A DNA stretch of 64,000 nt from the NCBI GenBank assembly GCA_963748205.1, contig CAVVIB010000012.1:62001-126000 (forward strand), read 5' to 3'. The DNA is from JAIBJN01 sp963748205. Lineage in GTDB: Bacteria > Actinomycetota > Thermoleophilia > Gaiellales > Gaiellaceae. Positions 28,852 through 37,114 of the stretch are shown in pieces. Both the position numbers and the translations under genes were made by a program. The first letter of the stretch is position 1; every line of letters starts with the position of its first letter. The notes beneath the pieces were generated by a model. It was not told where the DNA came from and did no database searches. It saw only the letters and a program-made list of their open reading frames with translations.

Positions 28852-29709
28852 ATGAGGCAGGACACGGCTGCTGCATGGGCGGCTGCGCAGGTCGAGCGTG
28901 TTCGCGACGACCCGGAGGCGCGCATGGCGCTTCTGTCCCGGACGTACGACCGGCTCTGCGCCCCGGCGCCACGGTTCAAGCCTGCGGCGTTGGCGTTCAT
29001 GCGCTGGCAGGCCGTGCGCGGTGTCCTGCACCCTCCTGCCGGGGACACACCGGGAAGTCAGTGGTGGCGAGCCGTCAACGAGCGGCTGCTCCGCGACGGG
29101 TGTGAGGCCCTCGCGCGCAGGGCCGGTCGTGGAGGCGAGCCCTCTTCAGCGGCGATCGAGCTCTGGCTGTCGTTCATCAGCCGGCCGACGGCGCACACCT
29201 GGTACCGCGCGCACAACGCCACCATCGTGTCCGCGTACCTCGAGAACCGCGAGCTCGCCGATGCGGAGTCGAAGCCGGAGCGCTTCTTCCTCAACGTCGC
29301 TCTGCTGCGCGTTCTCTACGTCCACGCTCTCGTCGCGGCCCCGCGTCTCGCCCTCGGTCGCTTCGCGGCCATGGGCCCGCTACTGGGAGATCCGCGCCTC
29401 CGGTTGGTCGGCGTGTACCTCTCGCTCGGCCGCGTGCTTCCGGATCGCTATCCGCTCCTCGACGAGCTGGAGACGTACCTCGTCGACGAGAACAGCCTCG
29501 GACGGCTCGCGGACTACGGCGTGATCGCGCCCCGGATCCAGGCCCTGTACGACTGGTCGGCGGGCGAGCTCGGCCAGCCGGAGCTGCGGGAGCTCTCCCG
29601 CGACGGGAGCCCGGTCTACGCCTGGTCCTACGCAGACCGCCGCTACTGGACGCTGCCGCGAGAGCCGCTGCCGATCCGCGCGGTCCGGCGTGTCACGTCG
29701 CCGCGGTGA
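28852..29709 (+). CDS. Hypothetical protein, helical, about 285 residues
   Basis: Soluble, mostly helical protein beginning MRQDTAAAWAAAQVERV. Conserved-looking aromatic stretches include HTWYRAHNATIVSAYLENR and VYAWSYADRRYWTL. No cofactor or catalytic motif is recognisable. Some actinobacterial hypothetical proteins look like this, but I cannot name a family. The gene runs toward the tRNA-Tyr gene and is followed after 24 bp by a small ORF. Confidence 0.7.
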   Translation: MRQDTAAAWAAAQVERVRDDPEARMALLSRTYDRLCAPAPRFKPAALAFMRWQAVRGVLHPPAGDTPGSQWWRAVNERLLRDGCEALARRAGRGGEPSSAAIELWLSFISRPTAHTWYRAHNATIVSAYLENRELADAESKPERFFLNVALLRVLYVHALVAAPRLALGRFAAMGPLLGDPRLRLVGVYLSLGRVLPDRYPLLDELETYLVDENSLGRLADYGVIAPRIQALYDWSAGELGQPELRELSRDGSPVYAWSYADRRYWTLPREPLPIRAVRRVTSPR

Positions 29710-29733
29710 GCGCTCCTGACATGATGGGCTTCG

Positions 29734-29913
29734 GTGCATCGGTTCGTCATCACCATCGAAGGACCGGGCTGGACGGAGCTGGACGAAGTGGAGCTTCCGG
29801 GGCCTCCTGACGAAGGTGACCCGATCGAGACGAAGGTCGGAACATGCGTCGTCACGCATGCGGAGCTACTCGCAGACTCCGACCACGGCACGATCGTCTG
29901 CCGTTTGCCCTAG
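29734..29913 (+). CDS. Small hypothetical protein, 59 residues
   Basis: GTG 29734 to TAG 29913. The translation begins MHRFVITIEGPGWTELDEVE and ends HGTIVCRLP, with an alternating beta pattern and codon use like neighbouring genes. Two short beta segments flank a GPPDEGDP turn. It probably folds as a small beta barrel. No family recognised. Confidence 0.55.
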   Translation: MHRFVITIEGPGWTELDEVELPGPPDEGDPIETKVGTCVVTHAELLADSDHGTIVCRLP

Positions 29914-29940
29914 CCGGAGCGCTTTTCCGTAGCGAGTGAA

Positions 29941-29957
29941 CCGCTCTGCTTGAGCGG
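29941..29957 (-). terminator. Short hairpin downstream of tRNA-Tyr
   Basis: CCGCTC at 29941-29946 pairs with GAGCGG at 29952-29957 around a 5-nt loop. On the minus strand it lies 26 bp beyond the tRNA 3' end. The U tract is poor, so the terminator role is tentative. Confidence 0.35.
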
Positions 29958-29982
29958 CTCTCGCGTACCTAGGACAGAAAGG

Positions 29983-30064
29983 TGGGGGAGGTAGGATTCG
30001 AACCTACGAAGGCTGAGCCAACGGGTTTACAGCCCGTCCCCTTTGGCCACTCGGGAACTCCCCC
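29983..30064 (-). tRNA. tRNA-Tyr (anticodon GTA)
   Basis: An 82-nt class II tRNA. The acceptor arm is GGGGGAG pairing with CTCCCCC plus discriminator A. The anticodon stem-loop CGGG-CTGTAAA-CCCG has anticodon GTA, the T arm is GTAGG-TTCGAAT-CCTAC, and the variable arm is long, as expected for bacterial tRNA-Tyr. The CCA end is not encoded in full (ACC then T). It marks the boundary just upstream of the pilus locus. Confidence 0.95.
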
Positions 30065-30110
30065 GCGGGGTGCGTAAGTGTAACCGAGCGGCCTCATCCC
30101 CCCTTTGAGC

Positions 30111-30137
30111 TAAAGCGCCCGGCGAGGTCGCCGATGG
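30111..30137 (+). promoter_or_regulatory. Sigma-28-like promoter of pilT1
   Basis: TAAAGCGC at 30111-30118, 11-bp spacer, GCCGATGG at 30130-30137. This is the best -35 match in the window to the FliA/WhiG consensus. CATCCCCCC lies at 30095-30103, next to the -35. The box overlaps the ATG at 30134, so translation more likely starts at ATG 30152. Confidence 0.65.
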
Positions 30138-30151
30138 ACACGGTCGGCGTC

Positions 30152-31354
30152 ATGAATCTCGACGAACTGCTGGCACGCGTCATCGACGCGGGAGGAAGCG
30201 ATCTGCACCTCAAGGTGTCGTCTCCGGCCATGGTCCGGGTGGACGGCGACCTCGAGCCGCTCGAGCAGCGCCTCCTCACCGAGTCCGACCTGGAGACCGT
30301 CCTGCTGCTCGTGACCGACCGCTCGCCGGCCAAGCGCGAGCAGTTCCTCGAGACAGGCGATCTCGACACGTCGTACCTGGCCGACGGGATCGGACGCTTT
30401 CGCGTCAACGGGTTCCGCCAGCGCGGCTCCATCTCGTTCGCCTTCCGCTTCGTCCCGAAGGAGATCCCGAGCTTCGAGAGGCTCGGCCTCCCGGAGGGCG
30501 TCGGCAAGCTCGCGCAGGAGCACCGCGGCCTCGTCCTCGTGACGGGCGCGACCGGCTCGGGCAAGTCGACGTCACTCGCGGCGATGCTCAGCTGGATCAA
30601 CCGCAACCGGAAGTGCCACATCGTCACGATCGAGGATCCGATCGAGTTCATCCACGACGACTGGGCCTCGATCGTCAACCAGCGTGAGGTCGGCCTGGAC
30701 ACCGAGTCCTTCAAGCAGGCCCTGCGCCGCGTGCTGCGCCAGGACCCCGACGTCATTCTCATCGGCGAGCTTCGCGACGAGGAGACGACGCAGACCGCCC
30801 TCCAGGCGGCCGAGTCGGGCCACCTCGTCTTCTCCACGCTGCACACGCTCGACGCGGCCGAGACGGTCGGCCGGCTCGTCGAGTTCTACCCGCCCCAGAA
30901 GCAGATGATGGTGCGCGAGATCCTTGCGGGCGTTCTCCGCGGGGTCGTCAGCCAGCGCCTCCTTCCGCGCAAGGAAGGCGGCCGGGTCGCTGCCATCGAG
31001 GTGATGGTGAACACCGCCCGCATCGCGGACCTGATCCGCGAGCCCGAGAAGACCCACGGAATCACCGAGGCGATCGAGGACGGCGACTACCATCACATGC
31101 AGAGCTTTTCCCAGCACCTCGTCCAGCTCGTGACCGACGAAGTCGTCGAGCTCGATGTCGCAGCGGCCGCGGCCACGAACCGCCACGACTTCGAGATCGC
31201 AGTCGAGCAGGCGCTGCGCCGCAAGAAGGTCGCCGAAGAGGGCAAGAGCGTGGCCGTCGACTTCACGAGCCTCGCGGAGGACGAGGGAGAGCCCGAACCG
31301 GAGCCCGAAGAAGCACCGGTGAACGGCTTGCGGCTCGCCGCCACGGATCAATGA
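30152..31354 (+). CDS. pilT: PilT-type pilus retraction ATPase (first copy)
   Basis: Hexameric ATPase that depolymerises type IV pili. The N-terminal PAS-like domain begins MNLDELLARVIDAGGSDLH. Walker A is GATGSGKST, the Asp box is IVTIEDPIEFIH, Walker B is DVILIGELRDEET, and the His box is LVFSTLHTLDAAETVGR. The C-terminus has an acidic extension (EDEGEPEPEPEEAP) not found in typical PilT. Start 30152 is chosen over 30134 because the latter lies inside the promoter -10 box. The stop overlaps the wall-hydrolase start. A second pilT lies at 42110. Confidence 0.92.
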   Translation: MNLDELLARVIDAGGSDLHLKVSSPAMVRVDGDLEPLEQRLLTESDLETVLLLVTDRSPAKREQFLETGDLDTSYLADGIGRFRVNGFRQRGSISFAFRFVPKEIPSFERLGLPEGVGKLAQEHRGLVLVTGATGSGKSTSLAAMLSWINRNRKCHIVTIEDPIEFIHDDWASIVNQREVGLDTESFKQALRRVLRQDPDVILIGELRDEETTQTALQAAESGHLVFSTLHTLDAAETVGRLVEFYPPQKQMMVREILAGVLRGVVSQRLLPRKEGGRVAAIEVMVNTARIADLIREPEKTHGITEAIEDGDYHHMQSFSQHLVQLVTDEVVELDVAAAAATNRHDFEIAVEQALRRKKVAEEGKSVAVDFTSLAEDEGEPEPEPEEAPVNGLRLAATDQ

Positions 31355-32805
31355 GGCGCTTCCTCCCGGCTCTTCTCGTCGCCCTCGTGGTGGCGGCGAT
31401 TCCCGCGACCTCGTCCAGCCAGGTCTTCACCGTCGTGCGCGGCAGCCAGCAGTCGCTGCCGAGCTACACGGTCCCGAACGGGCCCGGCTCGATCCGCGTC
31501 CCGGCCAACATGTCGCAGGCCCCTGCGCGCCCCGAGGTCCGCTCGTACGAGCAGCTCATGGCGCTCTGGAGGCGCGCCGGCGAGGGCTACGGCGTCCCGT
31601 GGCAGGTGCTCGCCGCGATCAACAAGATCGAGTCGAACTTCGGCCAGAACATGGGCCCGAGCTCGGCGGGCGCGCTCGGCTGGATGCAGTTCATCCCCTC
31701 GAGCTGGATGCGCTGGGGCATGGACGGCGACGGCAACGGGATCGCCGACCCCTGGAACCCAGAGGACGGTGTCTACTCGGCCGCCCGCTACCTCGCGGCC
31801 GCCGGCGCGCACGACGACCTCGAGCGCTCGATCTTCGCCTACAACCACGCGCAGTGGTACGTCGACGACGTGATGGAGCTCGCGGCGACGTTCGGCGACG
31901 ACCCCTTCGCGCTCGGCTCGCCGAGCCTCGTCGGCCCCAGCTTCGGAACCGCCGGGCTCGACCAGGCGCGGCAGCGCCTCGCGGGCCTCGACCGCGCCAT
32001 CGACAGGGTGGCCGCCAGGCTCGACCAGCTCTCCTGGGACCGGCTCGAAGTCGAGCGCAAGGCCGGCAACCCGAACCTCACGCTCAAGGAGTTCAACCGG
32101 CTCGACGCCCAGCTCCGCCGGATCTCCGCCGCCGAGAACGACGCCCGTGCCGAGCGCGAGCGCCTCGAGGCCGAGATCGACAAGGCCATGGCCACGCTGG
32201 CCGCCCTCGAGAGCCAGGGCCCGACCGTCGCCACGGGGATGGTCGGAGGAGGAACGCAGCCCACGATCGGCGGCTTCGTCTTCCCGGTGGGCGGCGGCCC
32301 CGAGATCGTCTCGGTCGCCCACGACCACCACGACTACCCGGCGGCGGACATCGCCGCGCCGACGGGCACGCCCCTCTACGCGCTCGCCGACTCGACGGTC
32401 GTCAACGCCTTCCCAGAGGACGGCGGCCGCTGCGGCATCGGCCTCACGCTCCAGCTCGAGGACGGCACCAACATCGTCTACTGCCACCTCTCGTACCTCG
32501 AGCCGCACGTCGTGGCCGGGGCCGCGCTGGCCGCGGGCGCGCTCGTCGGCCGGGTCGGCTCGACCGGCAACTCCACGGGCCCGCACCTCCACCTCGCCTT
32601 CGTGCCCTCGACGAAGTACCCGCAGGAGCAGCCCTGGTTCCAGGCCTACGCCGGAATCGCGTTTCGCTGGCAGGACGCTCCGACGCCCGAGCGCTCCGTG
32701 CTTCGCTCGACGCCCGGCGCGGTCGCCCCCGTGCCGTCCTCGGGACCCGTGTACAAGGTGATCCGCACGCGGGTCGTCGGGTTCTCGGCGAATTCCACCG
32801 GATAG
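31351..32805 (+). CDS. Dual-domain cell-wall hydrolase: lytic transglycosylase plus M23 peptidase
   Basis: An exported 484-residue protein. After a signal peptide (LPALLVALVVAAIPATSS) comes a lytic transglycosylase domain with the catalytic Glu in INKIESNFGQNMGPSSAGALG (quoted in part) and LGWMQFIPSSWMRWG. A charged coiled coil follows (about residues 205-290). The M23 (LytM) endopeptidase domain has zinc motifs HDYPAADIAAP (HxxxD) and GPHLHLAF (HxH). It overlaps pilT1 by 4 bp, so both are co-translated. It probably opens peptidoglycan for pilus assembly across a thick wall. Confidence 0.9.
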   Translation: MRRFLPALLVALVVAAIPATSSSQVFTVVRGSQQSLPSYTVPNGPGSIRVPANMSQAPARPEVRSYEQLMALWRRAGEGYGVPWQVLAAINKIESNFGQNMGPSSAGALGWMQFIPSSWMRWGMDGDGNGIADPWNPEDGVYSAARYLAAAGAHDDLERSIFAYNHAQWYVDDVMELAATFGDDPFALGSPSLVGPSFGTAGLDQARQRLAGLDRAIDRVAARLDQLSWDRLEVERKAGNPNLTLKEFNRLDAQLRRISAAENDARAERERLEAEIDKAMATLAALESQGPTVATGMVGGGTQPTIGGFVFPVGGGPEIVSVAHDHHDYPAADIAAPTGTPLYALADSTVVNAFPEDGGRCGIGLTLQLEDGTNIVYCHLSYLEPHVVAGAALAAGALVGRVGSTGNSTGPHLHLAFVPSTKYPQEQPWFQAYAGIAFRWQDAPTPERSVLRSTPGAVAPVPSSGPVYKVIRTRVVGFSANSTG

Positions 32806-32809
32806 GGCT

Positions 32810-32836
32810 TGACTTGTCGGCCTTCCCTGCCGATGG
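32810..32836 (+). promoter_or_regulatory. Sigma-28-like promoter of the PASTA gene
   Basis: TGACTTGT at 32810-32817, 11-bp spacer, GCCGATGG at 32829-32836, 7 bp before the ATG at 32844. The -10 is good and the -35 weak. It falls in the gap after the wall-hydrolase gene and would give the PASTA-prepilin genes their own start site. Confidence 0.45.
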
Positions 32837-32843
32837 GGAGGGC

Positions 32844-33767
32844 ATGGCGGCCCGCATAGCTATGCTCGCTCCCCGTTTCATCGCGCTCGTCGTGATCTGG
32901 CTGCTCGCGTGGGCGAGCTTCTCGCTCGCGCAGGACAGCGGCCAGGCTCCGCCGCCCGCGGCGCCCGAGGCCGTCGAGCCGGAGAAGCCCGACGTGCTCG
33001 TCGTCCCCGACGTGCGCCGTCAGGCCTACGTCTTCGCCAAGGGCATCCTCCAGGACGCGGGCTTCGCCTGGCGCGTCCGCGGCGACGTCGACGGCTTCGC
33101 CGCCAACACGGTCGGCGTGCAGTCGCCCGCTCCCGGCACGCGCGTGATCGACAACGGCGCGCCCGTCGTCACGCTGAACCTCAAGCGCAGCACGCAGTAC
33201 GCCGAGCGCGGCCTCCCCGAGAACACGGCTCCGTTCAGCGGCTCGAAGATCGTCCTCGTCAAGGTATGGCGCAAGGAGCAGAAGAAGAGCCAGCCGCCGG
33301 CCGCCGCCCCCGAGGCGCCTCCGGCCGAGACGGCCCCGGCGACCACCACGCCCGCTCCGACTCCGCCCGCCACCACGACTCCGGCGCCGCCCACGACGAC
33401 CGCGCCGGCCGCGACCGCTCCCGCCGCGCCTCCCGCGCAGGACGCCGGCGCCTATCGCAAGCCCGATTTCGCCGTCGCCGGCGCGCCCCGCGAGCCCGCC
33501 GACGAGATGCCGCTCCCGGCCCGCGCCCGCGCGCTCGAGGCCCGGGCGGCGATGGTCAAGAAGCCCAACCCCAGGTTCGTCGACTTCTGGCTCTACCAGC
33601 ACAACTGGATCGTCACCGGCGCCCGCTTCGGGTGGAAGGACGGGGACGTGGCGCTGAAGACGCTCATCCGCGTCGACGGCAGCCTCCAGAAGCGCTTTGG
33701 ATTCGGCCGCCGCAGCCAGGCCCTCGCCCGCCGCGCTCTCGCTTATGTCGAGAGCAAGAGGGGCTAG
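32844..33767 (+). CDS. PASTA-domain membrane protein in the pilus operon
   Basis: About 307 residues. A single N-terminal hydrophobic segment (FIALVVIWLLAWASFSLA) acts as signal or anchor. One PASTA domain follows (VLVVPDVRRQAYVFAKGIL, then VGVQSPAPGTRVIDNGAPV). Next is a long Ala/Pro/Thr spacer (about residues 150-205), and a C-terminal region of about 100 residues with NPRFVDFWLYQHNWIVTG. PASTA domains bind uncrosslinked peptidoglycan, so this may anchor the pilus machine to the wall. GGGGAGGGC precedes the ATG. Confidence 0.82.
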   Translation: MAARIAMLAPRFIALVVIWLLAWASFSLAQDSGQAPPPAAPEAVEPEKPDVLVVPDVRRQAYVFAKGILQDAGFAWRVRGDVDGFAANTVGVQSPAPGTRVIDNGAPVVTLNLKRSTQYAERGLPENTAPFSGSKIVLVKVWRKEQKKSQPPAAAPEAPPAETAPATTTPAPTPPATTTPAPPTTTAPAATAPAAPPAQDAGAYRKPDFAVAGAPREPADEMPLPARARALEARAAMVKKPNPRFVDFWLYQHNWIVTGARFGWKDGDVALKTLIRVDGSLQKRFGFGRRSQALARRALAYVESKRG

Positions 33768-33771
33768 CGCC

Positions 33772-34317
33772 GTGGCTCAGCGGCTCGCGAGGCTGCTCCG
33801 GGAGCAGCGCGGCTACACGCTGATCGAGCTCCTCGTCGTCCTCACGATGTTCTTGACCATCGTGACGGCGCTCACGGCGCTCTTCGTCTCCGGCGCGAAG
33901 GCCGAGCTCGAGTCGAACCGCCGCTTCCAGGCCCAGCAGGGCGCGCGGGTCGCCGTCGACAAGATGCGCCGCGAGATCCACTGCGGCAGCGCGCTCACGC
34001 TCACGAGCGCTTCCTCCGTGACGATCACGCTCCCGGCCGGGTGCCCCTCGTCGGGTGGCACCCAGACGACGGTCGTCTACGACACCGCGTCGGCCGGGAC
34101 GAACCGCTACACGCTGCGACGCAAGAGGGGAACGGGCACGGCCGTCGCGATCGCCGACTACCTCACGACCGCGAACATCTTCTCCTACGTCGCCCCGTCC
34201 GCCACGACGCTCGGGAAGCTCCACGTGGACATGTCGGTGAATCTCTACCCGAACGAGGCATGGAAGAGATGGCGCCTCGTTACCGACATTGTTCTAAGGA
34301 ACACGACCCGGGTCTAA
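33772..34317 (+). CDS. Type IV prepilin-like protein (minor pilin)
   Basis: 181 residues. The class III signal is short and basic, then G|YTLIELLVVLTMFLTIV, with Glu at +5 of the mature protein. A cysteine pair (HCGSAL and PAGCPS) probably forms a disulfide in the globular part. GTG 33772 follows the PASTA stop by 4 bp; ATG 33745 inside the previous gene is an alternative. It resembles PilW/GspJ-type minor pilins by position and length. Confidence 0.85.
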   Translation: MAQRLARLLREQRGYTLIELLVVLTMFLTIVTALTALFVSGAKAELESNRRFQAQQGARVAVDKMRREIHCGSALTLTSASSVTITLPAGCPSSGGTQTTVVYDTASAGTNRYTLRRKRGTGTAVAIADYLTTANIFSYVAPSATTLGKLHVDMSVNLYPNEAWKRWRLVTDIVLRNTTRV

Positions 34318-34324
34318 ATCTTTG

Positions 34325-36256
34325 ATGCGGCTACTCAAACGCTTGCGAGCCCAAGAGGGCATCACGCTGGTCATGGCGATCGGCATCCTCGGCGTGCTCT
34401 CGCTCAGCGGCGCGACCCTGATCTACTACTCGACCGCGAACGTGAAGAGCGCTAGCGCCTCCAAGGGATCGGAGACGGCGTACACGCTCGCCGAGGCGGG
34501 TATCGGGCAGGCCCTCTCCGTCCTCAACACCGCCCTGAACCCGCTGACAGGCTCGCTGCTGGCGTCGACGACGATCCAGCTCGAGGGCGGATCGGTCACG
34601 TACTCGGGCTCGCTCAGCGGCGAGGTGTGGACGATCACGGCGACCGGCTCGGTGGTCAACCCCACCGGTGCGGCGCCGATCACGCGCACGCTCACGCGGA
34701 GCGCCCAGGTCTACGGCCTCAACAGCGGCGCGAGCGTCGCTGCGTGGAGCCGGTGGTACGCGGACTCGACGTCGAGCTGCCTCACGATCGAGGACGTGAA
34801 CATCCGGATGCCCATCGCCACACGCGGCAACCTTTGCCTGCGCGGCTCGGCCCAGATCACAGGAGCCTTGACGACCCTCGAGGTCGGCGGCAACGTGACG
34901 ATGTCGCGCACGACCTCCTCGAGCGCGCGCAACCCGAGCGCGGCGACGGGCTGGACGAACTCCTCCAACGTCTTCTCTAGCAACGGCGTCGACGCGACGT
35001 ACTCGATCGCGGCGAGCGGCCAGAGCGCGAACCTCGACGTCACGGGCCTCGGCTTCACCATTCCGGCGGGCGCCACGATCATGGGCATCGAGGCCGAGAT
35101 CGAGCGCGCGGCGAGCAGCTTGAACAGCGTCGAGGACATCGACGTCTTCCTGCTCAAGGCCGGAGCGCCCTCGGGGAACGACAAGGCGAGCACGACCGAC
35201 TGGACGACGTCCGACTCGACCCGCTCCTACGGCGACTCGGGCGACCTCTGGGGCACGACGTGGACGCAGGCGCAGGTCAACGCGTCCAACTTCGGCGTCC
35301 GCCTGAGGGCGCGGAACCTGACCACCTCGGCGCGCACCGCCTCCGTCGACTACGTGCGCATCACGGTCTGGTACCAGCCGGTCCCGTCCACGACGATCGG
35401 CACCTCCGGGACGCCGCTCGCGAACGTCCAGGTCACGGGAACGTGCAAGTTCGACACCGCTGCCGCACACTCGCCGTGCACGAGCGCGGACAAGGTCTGG
35501 GCGACCGCGATCGGCAACGCGCCGCAGAACCTCTCGAAGCCCGCCGTCGACCTCGCCTACTGGTACGAGAACGCCAAACCTGGCCCGATGAACAACTGCA
35601 CGACCGGCAGCTTCCCCGGCGGCTTCGACAACAACAGCTACATGAACAACAGCCTCACCGGCTCGGCCGAGGTGACCCCCAGCACCTCGAGCTACACGTG
35701 CCAGGTGAAGGACGCGAACAACAACATCCTCGGCGAGCTCTCCTGGAACCACGTCACCGACGTGCTCAAGATCAAGGGCACGATCTTCATCGACGGCGAC
35801 TTCCGCTTCGACGACGACGGCGAGATCGCCCACTACCAGGGGCGCGGGATCATCTATGCGTCCGGCGACCTCGAGTTCGACGAGCTCGTCTGCGCCGGCG
35901 GCTCGGGCACCACGAACTGCGTGACCAACGGCATGCAGAACTGGGATCCGACCCAGAACATGATGATCGTGCTCGCCGGCGGCGACTCCGAGTACGACCA
36001 GGGAGGCACGCAGGCGCAGAACGTGCCCTCGGGCTTCCAGGGACTCATCTACGCCAACGGCGACTGCACCGTCCACGAGAACTTCCACACGAGCGGGCCG
36101 ATCGTCTGCAACCGCATCCTGCTTCCGTCCGAGCCCTTCGGCTGGCCGACGTACTACGACTGGCCGCCGCTCGGCAGCCTCGTCGAGGGCCAGATGTACT
36201 CCAACCCGGAGACGGCCGGCGACTTCGTCGTCGTCCCCGGCGTCCAGTCCGGCTAA
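34325..36256 (+). CDS. Large PilX-like pilus protein with extra beta domains
   Basis: 643 residues. The N-terminus has a prepilin-like site QEG|ITLVMAIGILGVLSLSG, without the usual Glu at +5, followed by the PilX-type helix SETAYTLAEAGIGQAL. A large beta-rich region follows, including FTIPAGATIMGIEAEIERA and TASVDYVRITVWY, a sandwich domain seen in surface proteins. A repeat-like C-terminal part (FRFDDDGEIAHYQGRGIIY, FQGLIYANGDCTVHENF) resembles pectate-lyase-type coils. At this size it is probably a tip adhesin. It starts 8 bp after the minor pilin stop. Confidence 0.8.
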   Translation: MRLLKRLRAQEGITLVMAIGILGVLSLSGATLIYYSTANVKSASASKGSETAYTLAEAGIGQALSVLNTALNPLTGSLLASTTIQLEGGSVTYSGSLSGEVWTITATGSVVNPTGAAPITRTLTRSAQVYGLNSGASVAAWSRWYADSTSSCLTIEDVNIRMPIATRGNLCLRGSAQITGALTTLEVGGNVTMSRTTSSSARNPSAATGWTNSSNVFSSNGVDATYSIAASGQSANLDVTGLGFTIPAGATIMGIEAEIERAASSLNSVEDIDVFLLKAGAPSGNDKASTTDWTTSDSTRSYGDSGDLWGTTWTQAQVNASNFGVRLRARNLTTSARTASVDYVRITVWYQPVPSTTIGTSGTPLANVQVTGTCKFDTAAAHSPCTSADKVWATAIGNAPQNLSKPAVDLAYWYENAKPGPMNNCTTGSFPGGFDNNSYMNNSLTGSAEVTPSTSSYTCQVKDANNNILGELSWNHVTDVLKIKGTIFIDGDFRFDDDGEIAHYQGRGIIYASGDLEFDELVCAGGSGTTNCVTNGMQNWDPTQNMMIVLAGGDSEYDQGGTQAQNVPSGFQGLIYANGDCTVHENFHTSGPIVCNRILLPSEPFGWPTYYDWPPLGSLVEGQMYSNPETAGDFVVVPGVQSG

Positions 36257-36262
36257 TCCGGC

Positions 36263-36290
36263 TAATCCCCTCCGGCCCAGCCGCCGATAG
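36263..36290 (+). promoter_or_regulatory. Sigma-28-like promoter of pilD
   Basis: TAATCCCC at 36263-36270, 12-bp spacer, GCCGATAG at 36283-36290, 7 bp before GTG 36298. A short direct repeat CCGGCTAATC occurs twice just here. The spacer is one base longer than the family norm. Confidence 0.5.
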
Positions 36291-36297
36291 GTGAAGG

Positions 36298-37056
36298 GTG
36301 AACGTCGCTCTCGCCTTTCTCGTCGTGCCGCCGGCCCTGGCGCTCGGCAGCTTCCTCAACGTCGTCGCCGCCCGCCTGCCCGAGGGCCGGTCGATCGTGC
36401 ACCCGCCGTCGGCCTGCGGCTCGTGCGGGACGCGGCTGGCGTGGCGCGACAACATCCCCGTCGTCTCGTACCTGCTCCTGCGCGGCCGCTGCCGCAGCTG
36501 CAAGGAGCGCATCGGCCTGCGCTACCTCGCGGTCGAGGTGACGACGGCGGCGCTGGTCGCCGCCTGCTTCCTCGCCTTCGGCCTGACGGCCGACGCCTTC
36601 GTGGCCGCGTTCTTCTGCTCCGTCCTCGTCGTGCTCTCGGCGATCGACGTCGAGCGCCACATCCTCCCGGACAAGATCGTCCTCCCGTCCGCCGCGATCG
36701 TCCTCGCCGCCCAGATCGCGATCCACCCGGATCAGGCCCTGGAATGGGTCCTGGCCGCGCTGGGCGCGTCGTTCTTCCTCTTCGCCGCCGTCCTCGCCTA
36801 TCCCAAGGGCATGGGCATGGGCGACGTGAAGCTGTGCCTTCTCCTCGGCGCCATGCTGGGCAAGCTCGTGGTCGTCGGGCTGATGGCCGGAATGCTGCTC
36901 GCGCTCGTCCCCGCGGTCTACCTCCTGGCCCGTCACGGCGGCGCCGCGCGCAAGATGGCGATCCCCTTCGGCCCCTTCCTCGCGGCCGGGTCGGTTTTCG
37001 CCCTTTTCTTCGGCGAGCCGCTCCTGGACGCCTATCTCCGCGGCACAGGACTTTAG
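36298..37056 (+). CDS. pilD: Prepilin peptidase / N-methyltransferase PilD
   Basis: Cleaves the class III leader of prepilins and methylates the new N-terminus. Two CxxC pairs form the zinc-binding cytoplasmic loop (ACGSCGTRLAW and RCRSCKERIGL). The two catalytic aspartates are in LSAIDVERHILPDKI and MGMGDVKL (GxGD). About eight membrane helices in 252 residues. GAAGG is placed before GTG 36298. It serves the pilins at 33772, 34325, 41562 and 46979. Confidence 0.95.
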   Translation: MNVALAFLVVPPALALGSFLNVVAARLPEGRSIVHPPSACGSCGTRLAWRDNIPVVSYLLLRGRCRSCKERIGLRYLAVEVTTAALVAACFLAFGLTADAFVAAFFCSVLVVLSAIDVERHILPDKIVLPSAAIVLAAQIAIHPDQALEWVLAALGASFFLFAAVLAYPKGMGMGDVKLCLLLGAMLGKLVVVGLMAGMLLALVPAVYLLARHGGAARKMAIPFGPFLAAGSVFALFFGEPLLDAYLRGTGL

Positions 37057-37066
37057 AGGTACCCGA

Positions 37067-37086
37067 CATCCCCCCTCTTGGGGATG
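37067..37086. promoter_or_regulatory. Perfect inverted repeat before pilB (possible operator)
   Basis: CATCCCC at 37067-37073 and GGGGATG at 37080-37086 are exact reverse complements around 6 bp. The same core recurs upstream of pilT1 (half-site), pilT2/pilA, the VWA gene and the prepilin/pilC pair. It overlaps the place where a -35 would lie for pilB, so a regulator bound here would contact or replace the polymerase. Confidence 0.5.
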
Positions 37087-37097
37087 GACGCCGCCGC

Positions 37098-37105
37098 GCC
37101 GATAA
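37098..37105 (+). promoter_or_regulatory. Sigma-28-like -10 box of pilB
   Basis: GCCGATAA is an exact match to the FliA/WhiG -10 consensus, 9 bp before ATG 37115. The -35 position (TGGGGATG) does not match, being occupied by the inverted repeat. Confidence 0.45.
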
Positions 37106-37114
37106 CTCCTAGAG

